Positions 50,662 to 60,080 are shown, counted from the first letter of the stretch. The stretch: 64,000 nucleotides of DNA from Nostoc sp. 'Peltigera membranacea cyanobiont' N6 (GCF_002949735.1 NZ_CP026681.1:3472001-3536000), one strand, 5' to 3'. Numbers and translations are program-made. Notes: generated by a model not told the origin, from the letters alone.

Positions 50662-50820
50662 AGGACTTACGCAAGGTTACGGAATAATGAACCGTAGAGG
50701 CGCACAGAAGCCAGTGCGCCCTTGCGGTTCCCCGACTTGTTCGCGCAGCGTCTCCGACAGGAGAAGCAACTGGCGCGACACAGATAAATCATAGTTTAAG
50801 ATATATTTTGCATAAGTCAT
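50662..50820. mobile_element. Miniature element with family 5 ends
   Basis: AGGACTTACGCAA at the left, TTTTGCATAAGTCAT at the right. The interior differs from copies A and B and contains the dispersed repeat TCGCGCAGCGTCTCCGACAG. Confidence 0.5.
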
Positions 50821-50860
50821 TATATATAATACAGATGTATTTCTTATTCGTAAATTTATT

Positions 50861-51484
50861 ATGGTACAAACAATCCAAGCGCGGGATATCAGCCTTTACG
50901 AACTAGAAGAAAAATTTGGTTTGCAATTGGTTACAAATGCTGATTTTTTTACAGAATGGACAAATGATTTACCATCGGTTAATGATGCAGAATTTCTCTC
51001 GCTAGAACGAGTTAAAAGTAACTATTTAAATTTAACTCAACATCGTCCGATGTCAGAAGAAGCGGTGAAGATGGTAGTGCTGTCTCCACTACTTGATTTA
51101 GTTGGTTTTTATCAGCCACCTTTTGAAATTGAAACTGAAAAATCTACTGATATTTCTGCTGTAGATGAAAGCATAATGGTCAAAGGTAAGATTGATGTTT
51201 TGGTAATTCAAAAACGTCTTTGGGTACTAGTTATTGAATCTAAAAGCACTAAATTTGATGTCTTAAGCGCATTACCCCAAGCACTTGCTTATATGCTTGA
51301 TATTCCCAATATTGAACGACCAATCTTTGGGTTACTTGTCAACGGTAGAGAGTTTGTTTTTGTGAAGCTAGTTCAGCAAGAAAATCCAAAGTATGCTCGT
51401 TCTTATGCATTATCAATTGAACGAGATGCAGAATTCCAACAGGTACTAAGTGCATTAAAACGCATTGGTCAATTAATTTTATAA
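50861..51484 (+). CDS. Stand-alone HsdR N-terminal-type restriction endonuclease-like protein
   Basis: A 207-residue protein matching the N-terminal nuclease domain of type I restriction subunit R: KGKIDVLVIQ (D112) and VLVIESKST (E126, K128) form a PD-(D/E)XK core, preceded by EEAVKMVVLSPLLDLVGFY. No helicase domain follows, and there are no hsdM or hsdS genes nearby. Such stand-alone HsdR-N proteins are very common in cyanobacteria, and their function is unknown. It lies between the fusion tpsA-like gene and tpsB but in its own transcription unit. Confidence 0.8.
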   Translation: MVQTIQARDISLYELEEKFGLQLVTNADFFTEWTNDLPSVNDAEFLSLERVKSNYLNLTQHRPMSEEAVKMVVLSPLLDLVGFYQPPFEIETEKSTDISAVDESIMVKGKIDVLVIQKRLWVLVIESKSTKFDVLSALPQALAYMLDIPNIERPIFGLLVNGREFVFVKLVQQENPKYARSYALSIERDAEFQQVLSALKRIGQLIL

Positions 51485-52045
51485 GCGCAGACACAAGTTA
51501 ACAATTTAAAATTCAAAATGACGCTCTCTACTCTAAGCGTTCGCGCAGCGTCTCGTAGAGAAGCCATGCCGTAGGCTTTAGGGACTGACAAATAAAAAAA
51601 TATCCCAAATTTTCTTGTGGGATGGGCATCTTGCCCGTCCTAATATTGGGGATGGGCAAGATGCCCATCCCACAAATGAATAATTTATTTCTTGGAAAGC
51701 CCTTATGCTGCGCTAACAAAATTAAAGACAATTTCAGATGGGGATTTAAACCCCGACTGAAACTGAGGCTACCTGTAGATGTAGGGGTCTTAAACCCTTT
51801 TATTTACGATCAATTGTTTCGCCAACAGGGTTAACAACTAGCGCCAAGTACGATTTCCGTCGTTTACACAAAATCCTTAATTGGATGCCTATACCTAGTT
51901 GCACGCGGTGTTAATTATACTTTTAGTTACAAATCTTCTGAAATCTGAATGTCAAAAATATGATATTGAAATATTCATGCACCCATAGCATACTCAAAAA
52001 CCAAAATCAGCCCAGTCCTTAAATAAGGCACCCCACTGAGGAGAA
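51485..52045. other. Intergenic region upstream of the TpsB gene
   Basis: It contains a dispersed repeat (GCGTTCGCGCAGCGTCTCGT at about 51536), the family 1 miniature element (51579-51705) and a palindromic GGGGATTTAAACCCC near 51740. No gene. The tpsB ribosome site GAGGAG is at 52037-52042. Confidence 0.6.
51579..51705. mobile_element. Miniature inverted-repeat element, family 1, copy B
   Basis: Ends TAGGGACTGACAAATAAA and TTTATTTCTTGGAAAGCCCT. The core hairpin (TTGTGGGATGGGCATCTTGC facing GCAAGATGCCCATCCCACAA) is fully complementary over 20 bp or more. Nearly the same as 3877-4000 apart from the flipped inner arm. Confidence 0.6.
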
Positions 52046-53878
52046 ATGAGAAAAGACACAGGAACTGGTATTAAGCCGAAAACAACGACTCAGCAAAGAA
52101 TTGTCTCTTTCTCTCATCAGTTAAACACTTGGCCTTTGGCAAGTACTAAATGGAATAAGCACAGCTTCAGTTTTCAGTGTGGCTTGCTAATTCTGACTGT
52201 GGTCTGGATTGTAACTGTAAATGGACTTAGAGCTACAGCAAATAACTTTACACCCGACTCGGCTCCAAATAGTAGTCAGCCAAAGTTACAAATAGTACAG
52301 GAAACAAACTCTTCCCCAGTAATTGACCCGAATCAACCCGAACCGAACCCTCAACTAGAAACACCACAACGGATTCGGGTTCGCAAAATCCAAGTTGTAG
52401 ATAGCACCGTCTTTAATGAAAATGACTTTAATCCAGTAGTTAAACCCTTTGAAGAACGAGACTTGACTTTAGAAGAAATCAGACAAGCCGCAGATGCTGT
52501 TACCCAGCTTTACTTAAACAAAGGCTATATAAATTCCAGAGCAGTTCCAGATATTCAGCAACCTAGTACCGCCGATGGTGTTGTGGTAATTCGAGTCATT
52601 GAAGGACGTTTGACAGAGATTAACATCGAAGGGACGCGGCGATTAAATCCATCTTATATTCGTAGTCGCATCCAACTAGGTGCGGGTATCCCTTTGAATA
52701 GTGGTAAGCTCGAAGAACAACTGAAATTGTTGCGACTCGATCCTCTATTTACCAATGTGGAAGCGCGTCTGCGACCAACGGGTAAGGTTGGTCAAAGTGT
52801 TCTCATTGTCAGAGTTGAAGAGGCAAAAACTTTAATTGGTAGCTTGGGTGTAGATAATTATTCGCCTCCCAGTATTGGGGCAGAAAGATTGGGTATTGAA
52901 CTGCGCGATCGCAATTTGACCGGGATGGGAGATGAGTTAGCAGGCTCATACTACCACACCCTTTCTGGTGGTTCTGATGCCTTTGATTTTAGCTATCAAG
53001 TTCCTGTTAACGCCATGAATGGCAAAGTGCAGATTAGAACGGCATTTAATCGCAACGAAATCACTGAGCCACCTTTTGATGCCCTTGGCATTCGCGCCAA
53101 CCAGGATCTTTATGAAATCAATTATCGCCAACCATTGATGCGATCGCCCAAAGAAGAATTTGCCTTATCTTTGGGATTTACCTATCAAGATGGTCAAACC
53201 TTCCTCTTCGATAACCTTGCAACCCCCTTTGGTATTGGGCCTGATGCCAATGGTGTCAGCCGCACCAGCGTAATTAAATTTGGTCAAGATTATATCAAGC
53301 GCGAACCTCAAGGAGCTTGGTTTTTGCGATCGCAATTTAATTTTGGCATTGACATCTTAGACGCAACTATCAACAGTGACCCCATACCCGATGGCCGCTT
53401 TTTCAGTTGGTTGGGTCAAATACAGCGCGTCCAGCAACTTAGTAACGATCATCTGTTGCTTATCCAAGCAGACTTGCAGTTAACACCAGATAGCCTTTTA
53501 CCTTCCCAGCAATTTGTTATTGGCGGCGGACAGTCTGTAAGGGGATATCGGCAAAATATCCGCTCTGGGGATAATGGATTTCGGGTAGCGATTGAAGATC
53601 GGTTCACAGTCCAGCGCGATAAATCTGGATTATCCACAATTCAACTCGCGCCATTTCTGGACATGGGAGCCGTCTGGAATCAGTCTAATAATCCTAATCT
53701 GCTACCCGCTCAAACGTTTTTGGTGGGTGCGGGCTTAGGATTATTATGGAATCAGGCAATGGGAATTGATAATCTGTTTTTGCGGCTCGATTATGGATTT
53801 CCATTTATCGATCTGAGCGATCGCGGCAATAACGCTCAAGATGATGGTTTTTACTTTAGCCTTCGTTATCAACCTTAG
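52046..53878 (+). CDS. TpsB-type two-partner secretion transporter (ShlB/FhaC/HecB family)
   Basis: A 610-residue outer-membrane protein. Residues 1-75 are an unusually long N-terminus with a hydrophobic segment (CGLLILTVVWIVTVNGLRAT) acting as signal. Then two POTRA domains: about 110-185 (RIRVRKIQVVDSTVFNENDF, GYINSRAVPDIQQP) and about 185-260 (LTEINIEGTRRLNPSYIRSR). Then a 16-strand ShlB barrel with the VRGYRQNIRSGDNGFRVAIE signature. It threads TPS-domain exoproteins across the outer membrane. The nearby GT2-TPS-CHAT gene at 45199-50286 is its obvious client, although they are divergent and 1.8 kb apart. ATG at 52046 with GAGGAG three bases upstream. Confidence 0.9.
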   Translation: MRKDTGTGIKPKTTTQQRIVSFSHQLNTWPLASTKWNKHSFSFQCGLLILTVVWIVTVNGLRATANNFTPDSAPNSSQPKLQIVQETNSSPVIDPNQPEPNPQLETPQRIRVRKIQVVDSTVFNENDFNPVVKPFEERDLTLEEIRQAADAVTQLYLNKGYINSRAVPDIQQPSTADGVVVIRVIEGRLTEINIEGTRRLNPSYIRSRIQLGAGIPLNSGKLEEQLKLLRLDPLFTNVEARLRPTGKVGQSVLIVRVEEAKTLIGSLGVDNYSPPSIGAERLGIELRDRNLTGMGDELAGSYYHTLSGGSDAFDFSYQVPVNAMNGKVQIRTAFNRNEITEPPFDALGIRANQDLYEINYRQPLMRSPKEEFALSLGFTYQDGQTFLFDNLATPFGIGPDANGVSRTSVIKFGQDYIKREPQGAWFLRSQFNFGIDILDATINSDPIPDGRFFSWLGQIQRVQQLSNDHLLLIQADLQLTPDSLLPSQQFVIGGGQSVRGYRQNIRSGDNGFRVAIEDRFTVQRDKSGLSTIQLAPFLDMGAVWNQSNNPNLLPAQTFLVGAGLGLLWNQAMGIDNLFLRLDYGFPFIDLSDRGNNAQDDGFYFSLRYQP

Positions 53879-54130
53879 CACAGCAATATCAGTGGACTTT
53901 GTTTGTGTAGCTGGGAATTCCCTTCACTTAACTTATCAATGTTTCCTGACCTATGTCAGCATTTTTTGTTTTGAAAACCACTGAAACAGCGCATTTTCAG
54001 GTGATTGGCGATTTTTGGGAAATTTATTTCTGATTATTTACCGAGCTAATCTCCATTTGGGGTGTACTCTCAATATACGGTAACTACCACACTCGACCTT
54101 TGAGATAAATTACACCCAGAGGTGAATACC

Positions 54131-54787
54131 ATGAAAAATTATGCTGATAAGCAGGAATTTATATTAAGCCAAATCACAAATAAATATTTTCAGCGCCGAG
54201 ATTTTAGTGGATGTGACTTGAGTGGAATTGACCTAAAAGGAATTAACTTAAGTGGTGTTAACTTCATCGGAGCGGATTTACGTGACGCAAACTTGTGTGG
54301 CTGTGTCCTCACTCGTGCTAATTTAAGTGGTGCAAATTTGATGCAAGCTAGCTTACGCGAAGCTAATTTGTATGAAGCATCTTTGTGTGAAGCTAATTTG
54401 ATTAATGCTGATTTAACACGAGCAAATTTGTGCGGAACTTTCTTGTGGCGGGCGAAATTCACAAGTAGTAATCTTTGGGGTGCTTCTTTATGTGATGTGG
54501 ATTTGAGAGAAGCAGACTTAAGTGAAGCCAATTTAATTGAAGCATCACTGATTGAAGCTAACTTAATGAGAGCAAATCTCACAGGAGCAAAGTTATGTGG
54601 AGCAAAATTATTAGAAGCTAATTTAACTGAGGCTAACTTAACTGGTGCAGATTTGACATGGGCAAATTTAACCAAGGCAAACTTGAGTAAGGCAAACCTT
54701 TGGGAGACAAACTTGATTTATGCAAAGTTCCGGGATACTATCATGCCTGATGGCACAATTAAGCAACCTCAGATAGTTATTTATTAG
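54131..54787 (+). CDS. Pentapeptide-repeat protein
   Basis: A 218-residue protein. From about residue 25 it is an uninterrupted series of A(D/N)LxE/G pentapeptides (ANLSGANLMQASLREANLYE and so on), which folds into a right-handed quadrilateral beta-helix. The N-terminal 20 residues are non-repeat. There is no signal peptide, so it is cytoplasmic; about 35 repeats make it a long coil. Pentapeptide proteins are abundant in cyanobacteria with mostly unknown roles; some mimic DNA to protect gyrase. ATG 54131, with AGAGGTG upstream, is preferred to the GTG at 54122. It is convergent with the NB-ARC gene at 54989. Confidence 0.88.
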   Translation: MKNYADKQEFILSQITNKYFQRRDFSGCDLSGIDLKGINLSGVNFIGADLRDANLCGCVLTRANLSGANLMQASLREANLYEASLCEANLINADLTRANLCGTFLWRAKFTSSNLWGASLCDVDLREADLSEANLIEASLIEANLMRANLTGAKLCGAKLLEANLTEANLTGADLTWANLTKANLSKANLWETNLIYAKFRDTIMPDGTIKQPQIVIY

Positions 54788-54894
54788 TTAGGAGTAGTTC
54801 TGTCAAAGTGAGATAATCTTGTGATTTCGTTTCCATGCTTTGTATCGGGCTTTCGTTTTAGCTGTAACCACGATTTTTTTTCAGCTTGGGTCAT
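54784..54894 (-). CDS. Possible small basic protein or remnant after the NB-ARC gene
   Basis: A 36-codon frame, MTQAEKKSWLQLKRKPDTKH then GNEITRLSHFDRTTPN. The same frame is open upstream (LNLTELYNRTSEKDKRQLLG) through the NB-ARC stop region in a different frame. It may be the C-terminal remnant of a longer gene or a small real one; no ribosome site is clear. Overlaps the end of the pentapeptide gene by four bases. Confidence 0.25.
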   Translation of the reverse strand: MTQAEKKSWLQLKRKPDTKHGNEITRLSHFDRTTPN

Positions 54895-54988
54895 GTTATT
54901 GCCTAAAAGTTGTCGTTTATCCTTTTCAGAAGTTCTGTTGTAAAGTTCCGTCAGATTTAATGATGCGCTTGAGTGAGAAAATAAAAGT

Positions 54989-56530
54989 TTAAGATTGCAG
55001 TATCCCTTCTTCTACTTTTGTTAACTCAATTTCCAGATAATTAGAAAGATGAATAAAATTGGATACTCCATTTTTAGATAACTGCTGCCTAAAATTTTGC
55101 ACTTCCTTTAAAATACCCTGAATATGTCTTTCGAGGGCTATTCTGGAAGTAAAATGATTACCAAGTTGGTCTGCAATGCATAGCAAAATCAGTGAATTAT
55201 GCTTTTTTATGAGACAATTTTTGGTACTTTTTGCAATCAGCAGATATTTATTAAACAAGAAAAGCTTTATATTTATAAGTTCTATTAAAACTTGCTGTTT
55301 AAGTTTTTCTATTACATACTCGATCGCAACAGGTTTTTGGGTATAACTTTTAGCTGATTTTTCAATTAGTGAGCGCCAAATCAATCTCTCTATGGCATTC
55401 AAAAGTTTGAATTTAGGAACAGTCGGACAAATACTTTTAGCTAAGGTATCAATAGTTGATATTTCCTGAGCAATAGCTATACAGTTCATAATGTGCCATT
55501 CTAACTCTGAAAGACGATTGAACTGCTGCTCTAGTAAGTGGTTAATGTTACTGAGCAACAAGGTATTTTGTTCTAGGAATTTCCCTATTTCACCATTAAA
55601 TAGCTCGATTATGGCATTAGTAACTATGTTTATTTGTAAAGGGTTATGACTGTAGCGATCGCACAATTCTTGCTTTTGCTCATCTGAACCCAGCAGTTGC
55701 TTTGATTGTAGTAGGTGAATGGCTACCTCTTGAGAAGCTTCCAACTTGAAAGAACGCACCAGTAATTCTGCTCGTTCTGATGCGGCGACTTGAGCGGGTT
55801 TTTCTCTAGAGGTTAAAATCAGACAGCTATGATGATTTGTTTTTCCAATGGCTTCGATTAAATCACCATATATCTGATAATTAGGGCAATACTTTGCCAT
55901 CGAATCCGGATCTAAGACTGTTTCTAAGTTGTCTAAAATTAATAGACATCGGGAAATACGCAGATAATGGATCAGCAAATTGATGTCGGGTGTAGTTTCT
56001 TGCTGATTGGATAAAAATGATACTAATTCAGTTAAAAAGCTGTTTCCCGGCGGAGTGTATTGTAGCGATCGCCAAATCACATACTCAAACTGATCTTGAA
56101 TTGATATTGCTAATTTAGTGGCTAAAGTGGTTTTCCCAACCCCACCCATACCGAAGATTGTAACCAAGCGACAGCCATCTTGTAAAATCCATGATTTTAG
56201 CTGCGTTAGTTCTTGGGTGCGATCGTAAAATGATGAAACATCAATTGCTGCACCCAAATCTATATTTTTTTTGACACCTTTATATGTATTATTTAAGACA
56301 TTTGATTGGGGATTCGGTGTAGATATTTCTCTCCAATCTAGATTTAATTTATGACATAATTCTTCAAAATTTGTATGGGCAACTGGTTTCCCAGTTAGGA
56401 ATTTGCTAACTGTAGCTAGAGCTAAACCAGTGTCATGAGCCAAGCTTCTTTGGTTGGGGTAGCCATTACGTGTAAGTGCTATTTTGACTTGATCTATACA
56501 GTCATGGCGAACTTTCAATGACCTTGGCAT
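54989..56530 (-). CDS. NB-ARC (STAND) ATPase with N-terminal helix-turn-helix
   Basis: A 513-residue protein. Residues about 5-70 are a Cro-like HTH (GYPNQRSLAHDTGLALATVS). NB-ARC ATPase from about 100: Walker A GMGGVGKTTLA (127-137), Walker B CLLILDNLE (195-203), sensor-like LILTSREKP, and the winged-helix part to about 420 (EWHIMNCIAIAQEISTID). STAND proteins switch on by nucleotide-driven oligomerisation. In cyanobacteria this HTH-NB-ARC head usually carries WD40, TPR or pentapeptide repeats as sensor. Here the C-terminus is only about 90 helical residues, so the sensor is missing or in trans. The neighbouring convergent gene is a pentapeptide-repeat protein. Confidence 0.85.
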   Translation of the reverse strand: MPRSLKVRHDCIDQVKIALTRNGYPNQRSLAHDTGLALATVSKFLTGKPVAHTNFEELCHKLNLDWREISTPNPQSNVLNNTYKGVKKNIDLGAAIDVSSFYDRTQELTQLKSWILQDGCRLVTIFGMGGVGKTTLATKLAISIQDQFEYVIWRSLQYTPPGNSFLTELVSFLSNQQETTPDINLLIHYLRISRCLLILDNLETVLDPDSMAKYCPNYQIYGDLIEAIGKTNHHSCLILTSREKPAQVAASERAELLVRSFKLEASQEVAIHLLQSKQLLGSDEQKQELCDRYSHNPLQINIVTNAIIELFNGEIGKFLEQNTLLLSNINHLLEQQFNRLSELEWHIMNCIAIAQEISTIDTLAKSICPTVPKFKLLNAIERLIWRSLIEKSAKSYTQKPVAIEYVIEKLKQQVLIELINIKLFLFNKYLLIAKSTKNCLIKKHNSLILLCIADQLGNHFTSRIALERHIQGILKEVQNFRQQLSKNGVSNFIHLSNYLEIELTKVEEGILQS

Positions 56531-57056
56531 TCTGTATTTTGTTTGTTTGATTATTTACTCAGTTTACAGTAACGCTTAAGCAAGCTTATATATATTTTCT
56601 CTTTTTTCAGGAAGAAGAATAGTTTTATCGTTTTCTAGGCTAACTAGATTATCTGTTTAAGAAAGAATACTAAAAAACCATCAAACTTGGTCGAAAGTCA
56701 TTACAAGTCAGTAATTTATAGGACTGAAGTTAGTCAGCAACCGAATATTATGATTTTGTGTATAAGTAATTTCACTTATGTTTGCATAGATATCGTCTCT
56801 TTTGCTTCACATCCCTCTTTCAATACGGTTCGGTTAAGGTGCATAGTCCTTAAAGATCCCCCTTAGTCCCCCTTAAAAAGGGGGAAATAGAGCTATTCTT
56901 AGCCCCCCTTTTTTAAGGGGGGTTTGGGGGGATCAAGTCTTATCCGAACCGTATTGATCCCTCTTTTACATGAGGGTGATTCCTGAATTTGTTTTAGGAA
57001 TGCAGACATTTTTTTGTGCTTAGTTATCGATGCAATACCATTCAAGGAGTAAAACC
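56531..57056. other. Intergenic region with a family 4 miniature element
   Basis: No gene. It contains the element at 56821-56956 with its target duplication. The first 290 bases form the NB-ARC gene's upstream region; the last 90 form the lipase leader, with AAGGAG at 57044-57049. Confidence 0.6.
56821..56956. mobile_element. Miniature element, family 4, with perfect 10-bp target duplication
   Basis: 136 bp bounded by CAATACGGTTCGG / CCGAACCGTATTG, flanked on both sides by ATCCCTCTTT (56811-56820 and 56957-56966). The interior is again a GATCCCCCTTAGTCCCCC / GGGGGGTTTGGGGGGATC palindrome as in family 3. A right-end remnant lies at 1212-1246. Confidence 0.85.
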
Positions 57057-60000
57057 ATGCAAACTACTATTACCATTGATAAGGTAAATGATACTTTTAA
57101 AGTCAATATACCGACGGATTTCTCGTTTGATAAAACCCAAAAAACTATCTTCTTAATTCATGGATTTAAATCAAATCCTGATGATAGCTTCGGAGATTTG
57201 TATAAAGATTTACAGCCTCTAGATCAGAACGCAAATATCATCAGAGTTAATTGGTCAAGTATCAGTGGCAATAGTCCTGATGATTATGCGTATGTTAAGG
57301 GACAGATAGATTATATCGCCTTGGCTTTATCAAATACATTCAAAACTTTAAATATTGATCCAACTAAGACTGAAATTATTGGATTTAGTTTAGGAGCTCA
57401 TATTGCAGGACTTATAGGTCAAGATTTCAAGAAGAAAGATCCAACAAAACTTATTAGTCAGATTGTTGGTCTCGATCCTGCGGGCCCTCTTTTTGAGGTC
57501 GCAGGTGAGGATGCTCGAATAAGCCCTGATGATGCTAATAGAGTAGTGGTTATTCATACTAGCAACTACGTTTCTGGACTATTACTTCAGCCTATTTTTA
57601 ATTTTACGTTCCTAATTGCCATAGCAACAGGATATCTTGGATTGTATAGAGACGATCTAGGAACCCTAGATATATATGTGAAGAAAGACGGGAATCTTTA
57701 CGGCTCAGACTTTTTTGCACCTCAGCAGCATGACTTAGCGGTAAAAGTTTATCAATCCTTAGTGAAGGGAGGGATGTATGGCGGCATTAACCAATACCAA
57801 CCGGGATCGAACTTAAATTATAGTGATCCTTTTAATTTGGAGAAGTTGAATAACCCAAACTTGATAGGCGAGTATACTATAAATCTTAATTATTTACCTG
57901 GCACTGATGGCAATGATACCTTTGACCTTAATATTCTTGATAATCTAGAAATAAAGAAGACCATAGTTGTTGATGGTAAAAATGGCGATGACCTTCTTAA
58001 AGTTAGTTATGATTCCAAGGAGGGTATTAATGGTATCCATTTAGGTTTTGGAGGTGCTAATACAATCTACAATCGTGGTTTTGGTCTATCTGAATTTCTA
58101 TATGAACTGGTTAAGTTTTCCAGTATTGAACGTTTTGAGATTACTGGCACACGATATGCTGACGTTTTCGAGGGGCGTGGTGGTAATGACATTTTCAAAG
58201 GTATTGCTGGCAGTGACATACTAAATAGTGGTGCAGGGAATGACTACCTTGATGGCGGTGCTGACAATGACACACTAGTTGGTGGTGCTGACAATGACAC
58301 ACTAGTTGGTGGTGCAGGTAATGACTCCCTAGTTGGTGGTTCAGGTAATGACATCCTTAACCCTGGTTATAGCCAAGGTTCCACTGATACAGTCGATGGA
58401 GGAGAGGCTGATGACCTTCTCCAAGTTGATTACAGTAGCAAGAATAATGGTTATGGTATCCATTTAGGTTTTGGCAACACTGATAAAATCTACAGTCGCG
58501 GTGGTGCTGGTGATAATTCTGAATTAGTCAACTTTTCCTATATTGAACGTTTTGATATCACTGGCACACAATATGCTGACGTTTTCGAGGTGCGTGGTGG
58601 TAATGACATTTTCAGAGGTGGTGCTGGCAGTGACATACTAAATGGTGGTGTAGGAAATGACTACCTTGATGGCGGTGCTGACGGTGACATCCTAAATGGT
58701 GGTGCTGGCAGTGACATACTAAATGGTGGTGCAGGGAATGATTACCTTGATGGCGGTGCTGACAATGACACACTAGTTGGTGGTGCAGGTAATGACTCCC
58801 TAGTTGGTGGTGCAGGTAATGACATCCTTAACCCTGGTTATAGCCAAGGTTCCACTGATACAGTTGATGGAGGAGGAGGGGATGATGACCTTCTCCAAGT
58901 TGATTACAGTAGTAAGAATAATGATTATGGTATCCATTTAGGTTTTGGCAACACTGATAAAATCTACAGTCGCGGTGGTGTTGGTGATAATTATGAATTA
59001 GTCAAGTTTTCCAATATTGAACGTTTTGATATCACCGGCACACAATATGATGACGCTTTCGAGGGGCGTACAGGCAATGACATCTTCAAAGGTGATGCTG
59101 GCAGTGACAAACTAACTGGGGGACGTGGAAAAGATAATCTAACCGGAGGAACTGGAGCCGATATTTTTGTTTACACCGAATTACAAGATTCCCTTTTGAA
59201 TAACTTTGATGTTATTACAGACTTCAATGCTAACGAAGATAAATTTCAAATTCCTACTGTATCTAACTTCTACTTCTATAATGCACTTGATATTTTTTTA
59301 AAAGTAGATCTCAATGAGTCTTCAATTAATACACGATTAATGTCAGGAAACCTGTTGGGGGGTAATGGATTTCAACCCAACTATACTGCCATATTTAGTT
59401 ATAAGGGTAGTCGCTATTTGGTTATTAATGATGCTACAGTAGGCTTTCAGGCAGGTAGCGATGCCATCATTGAGGTGACAGGATTAACGGGAACCCTTAA
59501 AGCCAGTAATTTTATAGATCCTAATGGTAATATCGCTCAAAATGTTTTATTAACTTTACCAGATTTGGGTGGTGGTGGTGCTGGAGGTGGAGATATTGTG
59601 TCAGTTCCTGGTGGAGGTGCTGCTGGAGGTGGAAATGTTGTGATCGGCTCAGGTCTTGGTGGTAATATACCTCAATATACTGCTACTGGTACACCAGGGC
59701 GTGATACGTTAATTGGAACTTCCACAAGCGATCGCATCACCGGCTTACAAGGTGCAGATACAATTACTGGTGGTGGCGGAAATGACGAATTTGTATATAC
59801 TAATATCCGCGATAACGGTGACACGATTACAGATTTTGAGATTGGCAAGGATCATATTGTCTTCACGCAACTTCTTGATAGCCTAGTTACAGGAGGCTAC
59901 AACGGTGCAAACGCAATAGCCGATGGCTATGTGAAAGTTGTGCAGGGTACTAGCACCAGCAACTTCAGCGTGCAAATTGATGCTGATGGCTCCACAGGCG

Positions 60001-60080
60001 ACGACATCTTCAGACCTTTTATCACGGTAAACTTGGCTGGTACTGGCACTTTAAATAACCCCAGCAGCTTCGTATTTTAG
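57057..60080 (+). CDS. RTX-type secreted lipase (pancreatic-lipase fold)
   Basis: A 1007-residue protein without a signal peptide. The first 250 residues are an alpha/beta-hydrolase of the pancreatic/lipoprotein-lipase type: TIFLIHGFKSNP (oxyanion region), nucleophile Ser111 in GFSLGAHIAG, Asp140 in GLDPAGPLF, VVVIHTSNY, and a likely catalytic His225 in PQQHDLAVKVYQSL. From about 290 follow calcium-binding RTX nonapeptides (GGAGNDxLxGG) in three blocks separated by a repeated LLQVDYSSKNN...IERFDITGTQY module. A Gly-rich stretch and a last RTX-like block end in LNNPSSFVF. RTX repeats and the missing signal imply type I secretion. The ATG at 57057 with AAGGAG is preferred to 57030. Substrate could be acyl lipids or phospholipids. 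Confidence 0.85.
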   Translation: MQTTITIDKVNDTFKVNIPTDFSFDKTQKTIFLIHGFKSNPDDSFGDLYKDLQPLDQNANIIRVNWSSISGNSPDDYAYVKGQIDYIALALSNTFKTLNIDPTKTEIIGFSLGAHIAGLIGQDFKKKDPTKLISQIVGLDPAGPLFEVAGEDARISPDDANRVVVIHTSNYVSGLLLQPIFNFTFLIAIATGYLGLYRDDLGTLDIYVKKDGNLYGSDFFAPQQHDLAVKVYQSLVKGGMYGGINQYQPGSNLNYSDPFNLEKLNNPNLIGEYTINLNYLPGTDGNDTFDLNILDNLEIKKTIVVDGKNGDDLLKVSYDSKEGINGIHLGFGGANTIYNRGFGLSEFLYELVKFSSIERFEITGTRYADVFEGRGGNDIFKGIAGSDILNSGAGNDYLDGGADNDTLVGGADNDTLVGGAGNDSLVGGSGNDILNPGYSQGSTDTVDGGEADDLLQVDYSSKNNGYGIHLGFGNTDKIYSRGGAGDNSELVNFSYIERFDITGTQYADVFEVRGGNDIFRGGAGSDILNGGVGNDYLDGGADGDILNGGAGSDILNGGAGNDYLDGGADNDTLVGGAGNDSLVGGAGNDILNPGYSQGSTDTVDGGGGDDDLLQVDYSSKNNDYGIHLGFGNTDKIYSRGGVGDNYELVKFSNIERFDITGTQYDDAFEGRTGNDIFKGDAGSDKLTGGRGKDNLTGGTGADIFVYTELQDSLLNNFDVITDFNANEDKFQIPTVSNFYFYNALDIFLKVDLNESSINTRLMSGNLLGGNGFQPNYTAIFSYKGSRYLVINDATVGFQAGSDAIIEVTGLTGTLKASNFIDPNGNIAQNVLLTLPDLGGGGAGGGDIVSVPGGGAAGGGNVVIGSGLGGNIPQYTATGTPGRDTLIGTSTSDRITGLQGADTITGGGGNDEFVYTNIRDNGDTITDFEIGKDHIVFTQLLDSLVTGGYNGANAIADGYVKVVQGTSTSNFSVQIDADGSTGDDIFRPFITVNLAGTGTLNNPSSFVF
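58370..59090 (+). repeat. Internal duplication in the RTX lipase gene
   Basis: The block around 58370-58620 (NPGYSQGSTDTVDGG to RGGNDIF) is repeated at about 58830-59090 with high DNA identity. A more diverged copy precedes at 57980-58200. The shorter nonapeptide-coding repeats between them are also near-identical, so unequal exchange can change module number. Confidence 0.75.

Larger units (their letters stand above)
50287..50860. other. Intergenic region filled by two miniature elements
   Basis: It holds the family 2 element (50456-50603) and a family 5-related element (50662-50820). The promoter of the HsdR-N gene would lie in or beside the latter. Confidence 0.6.
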
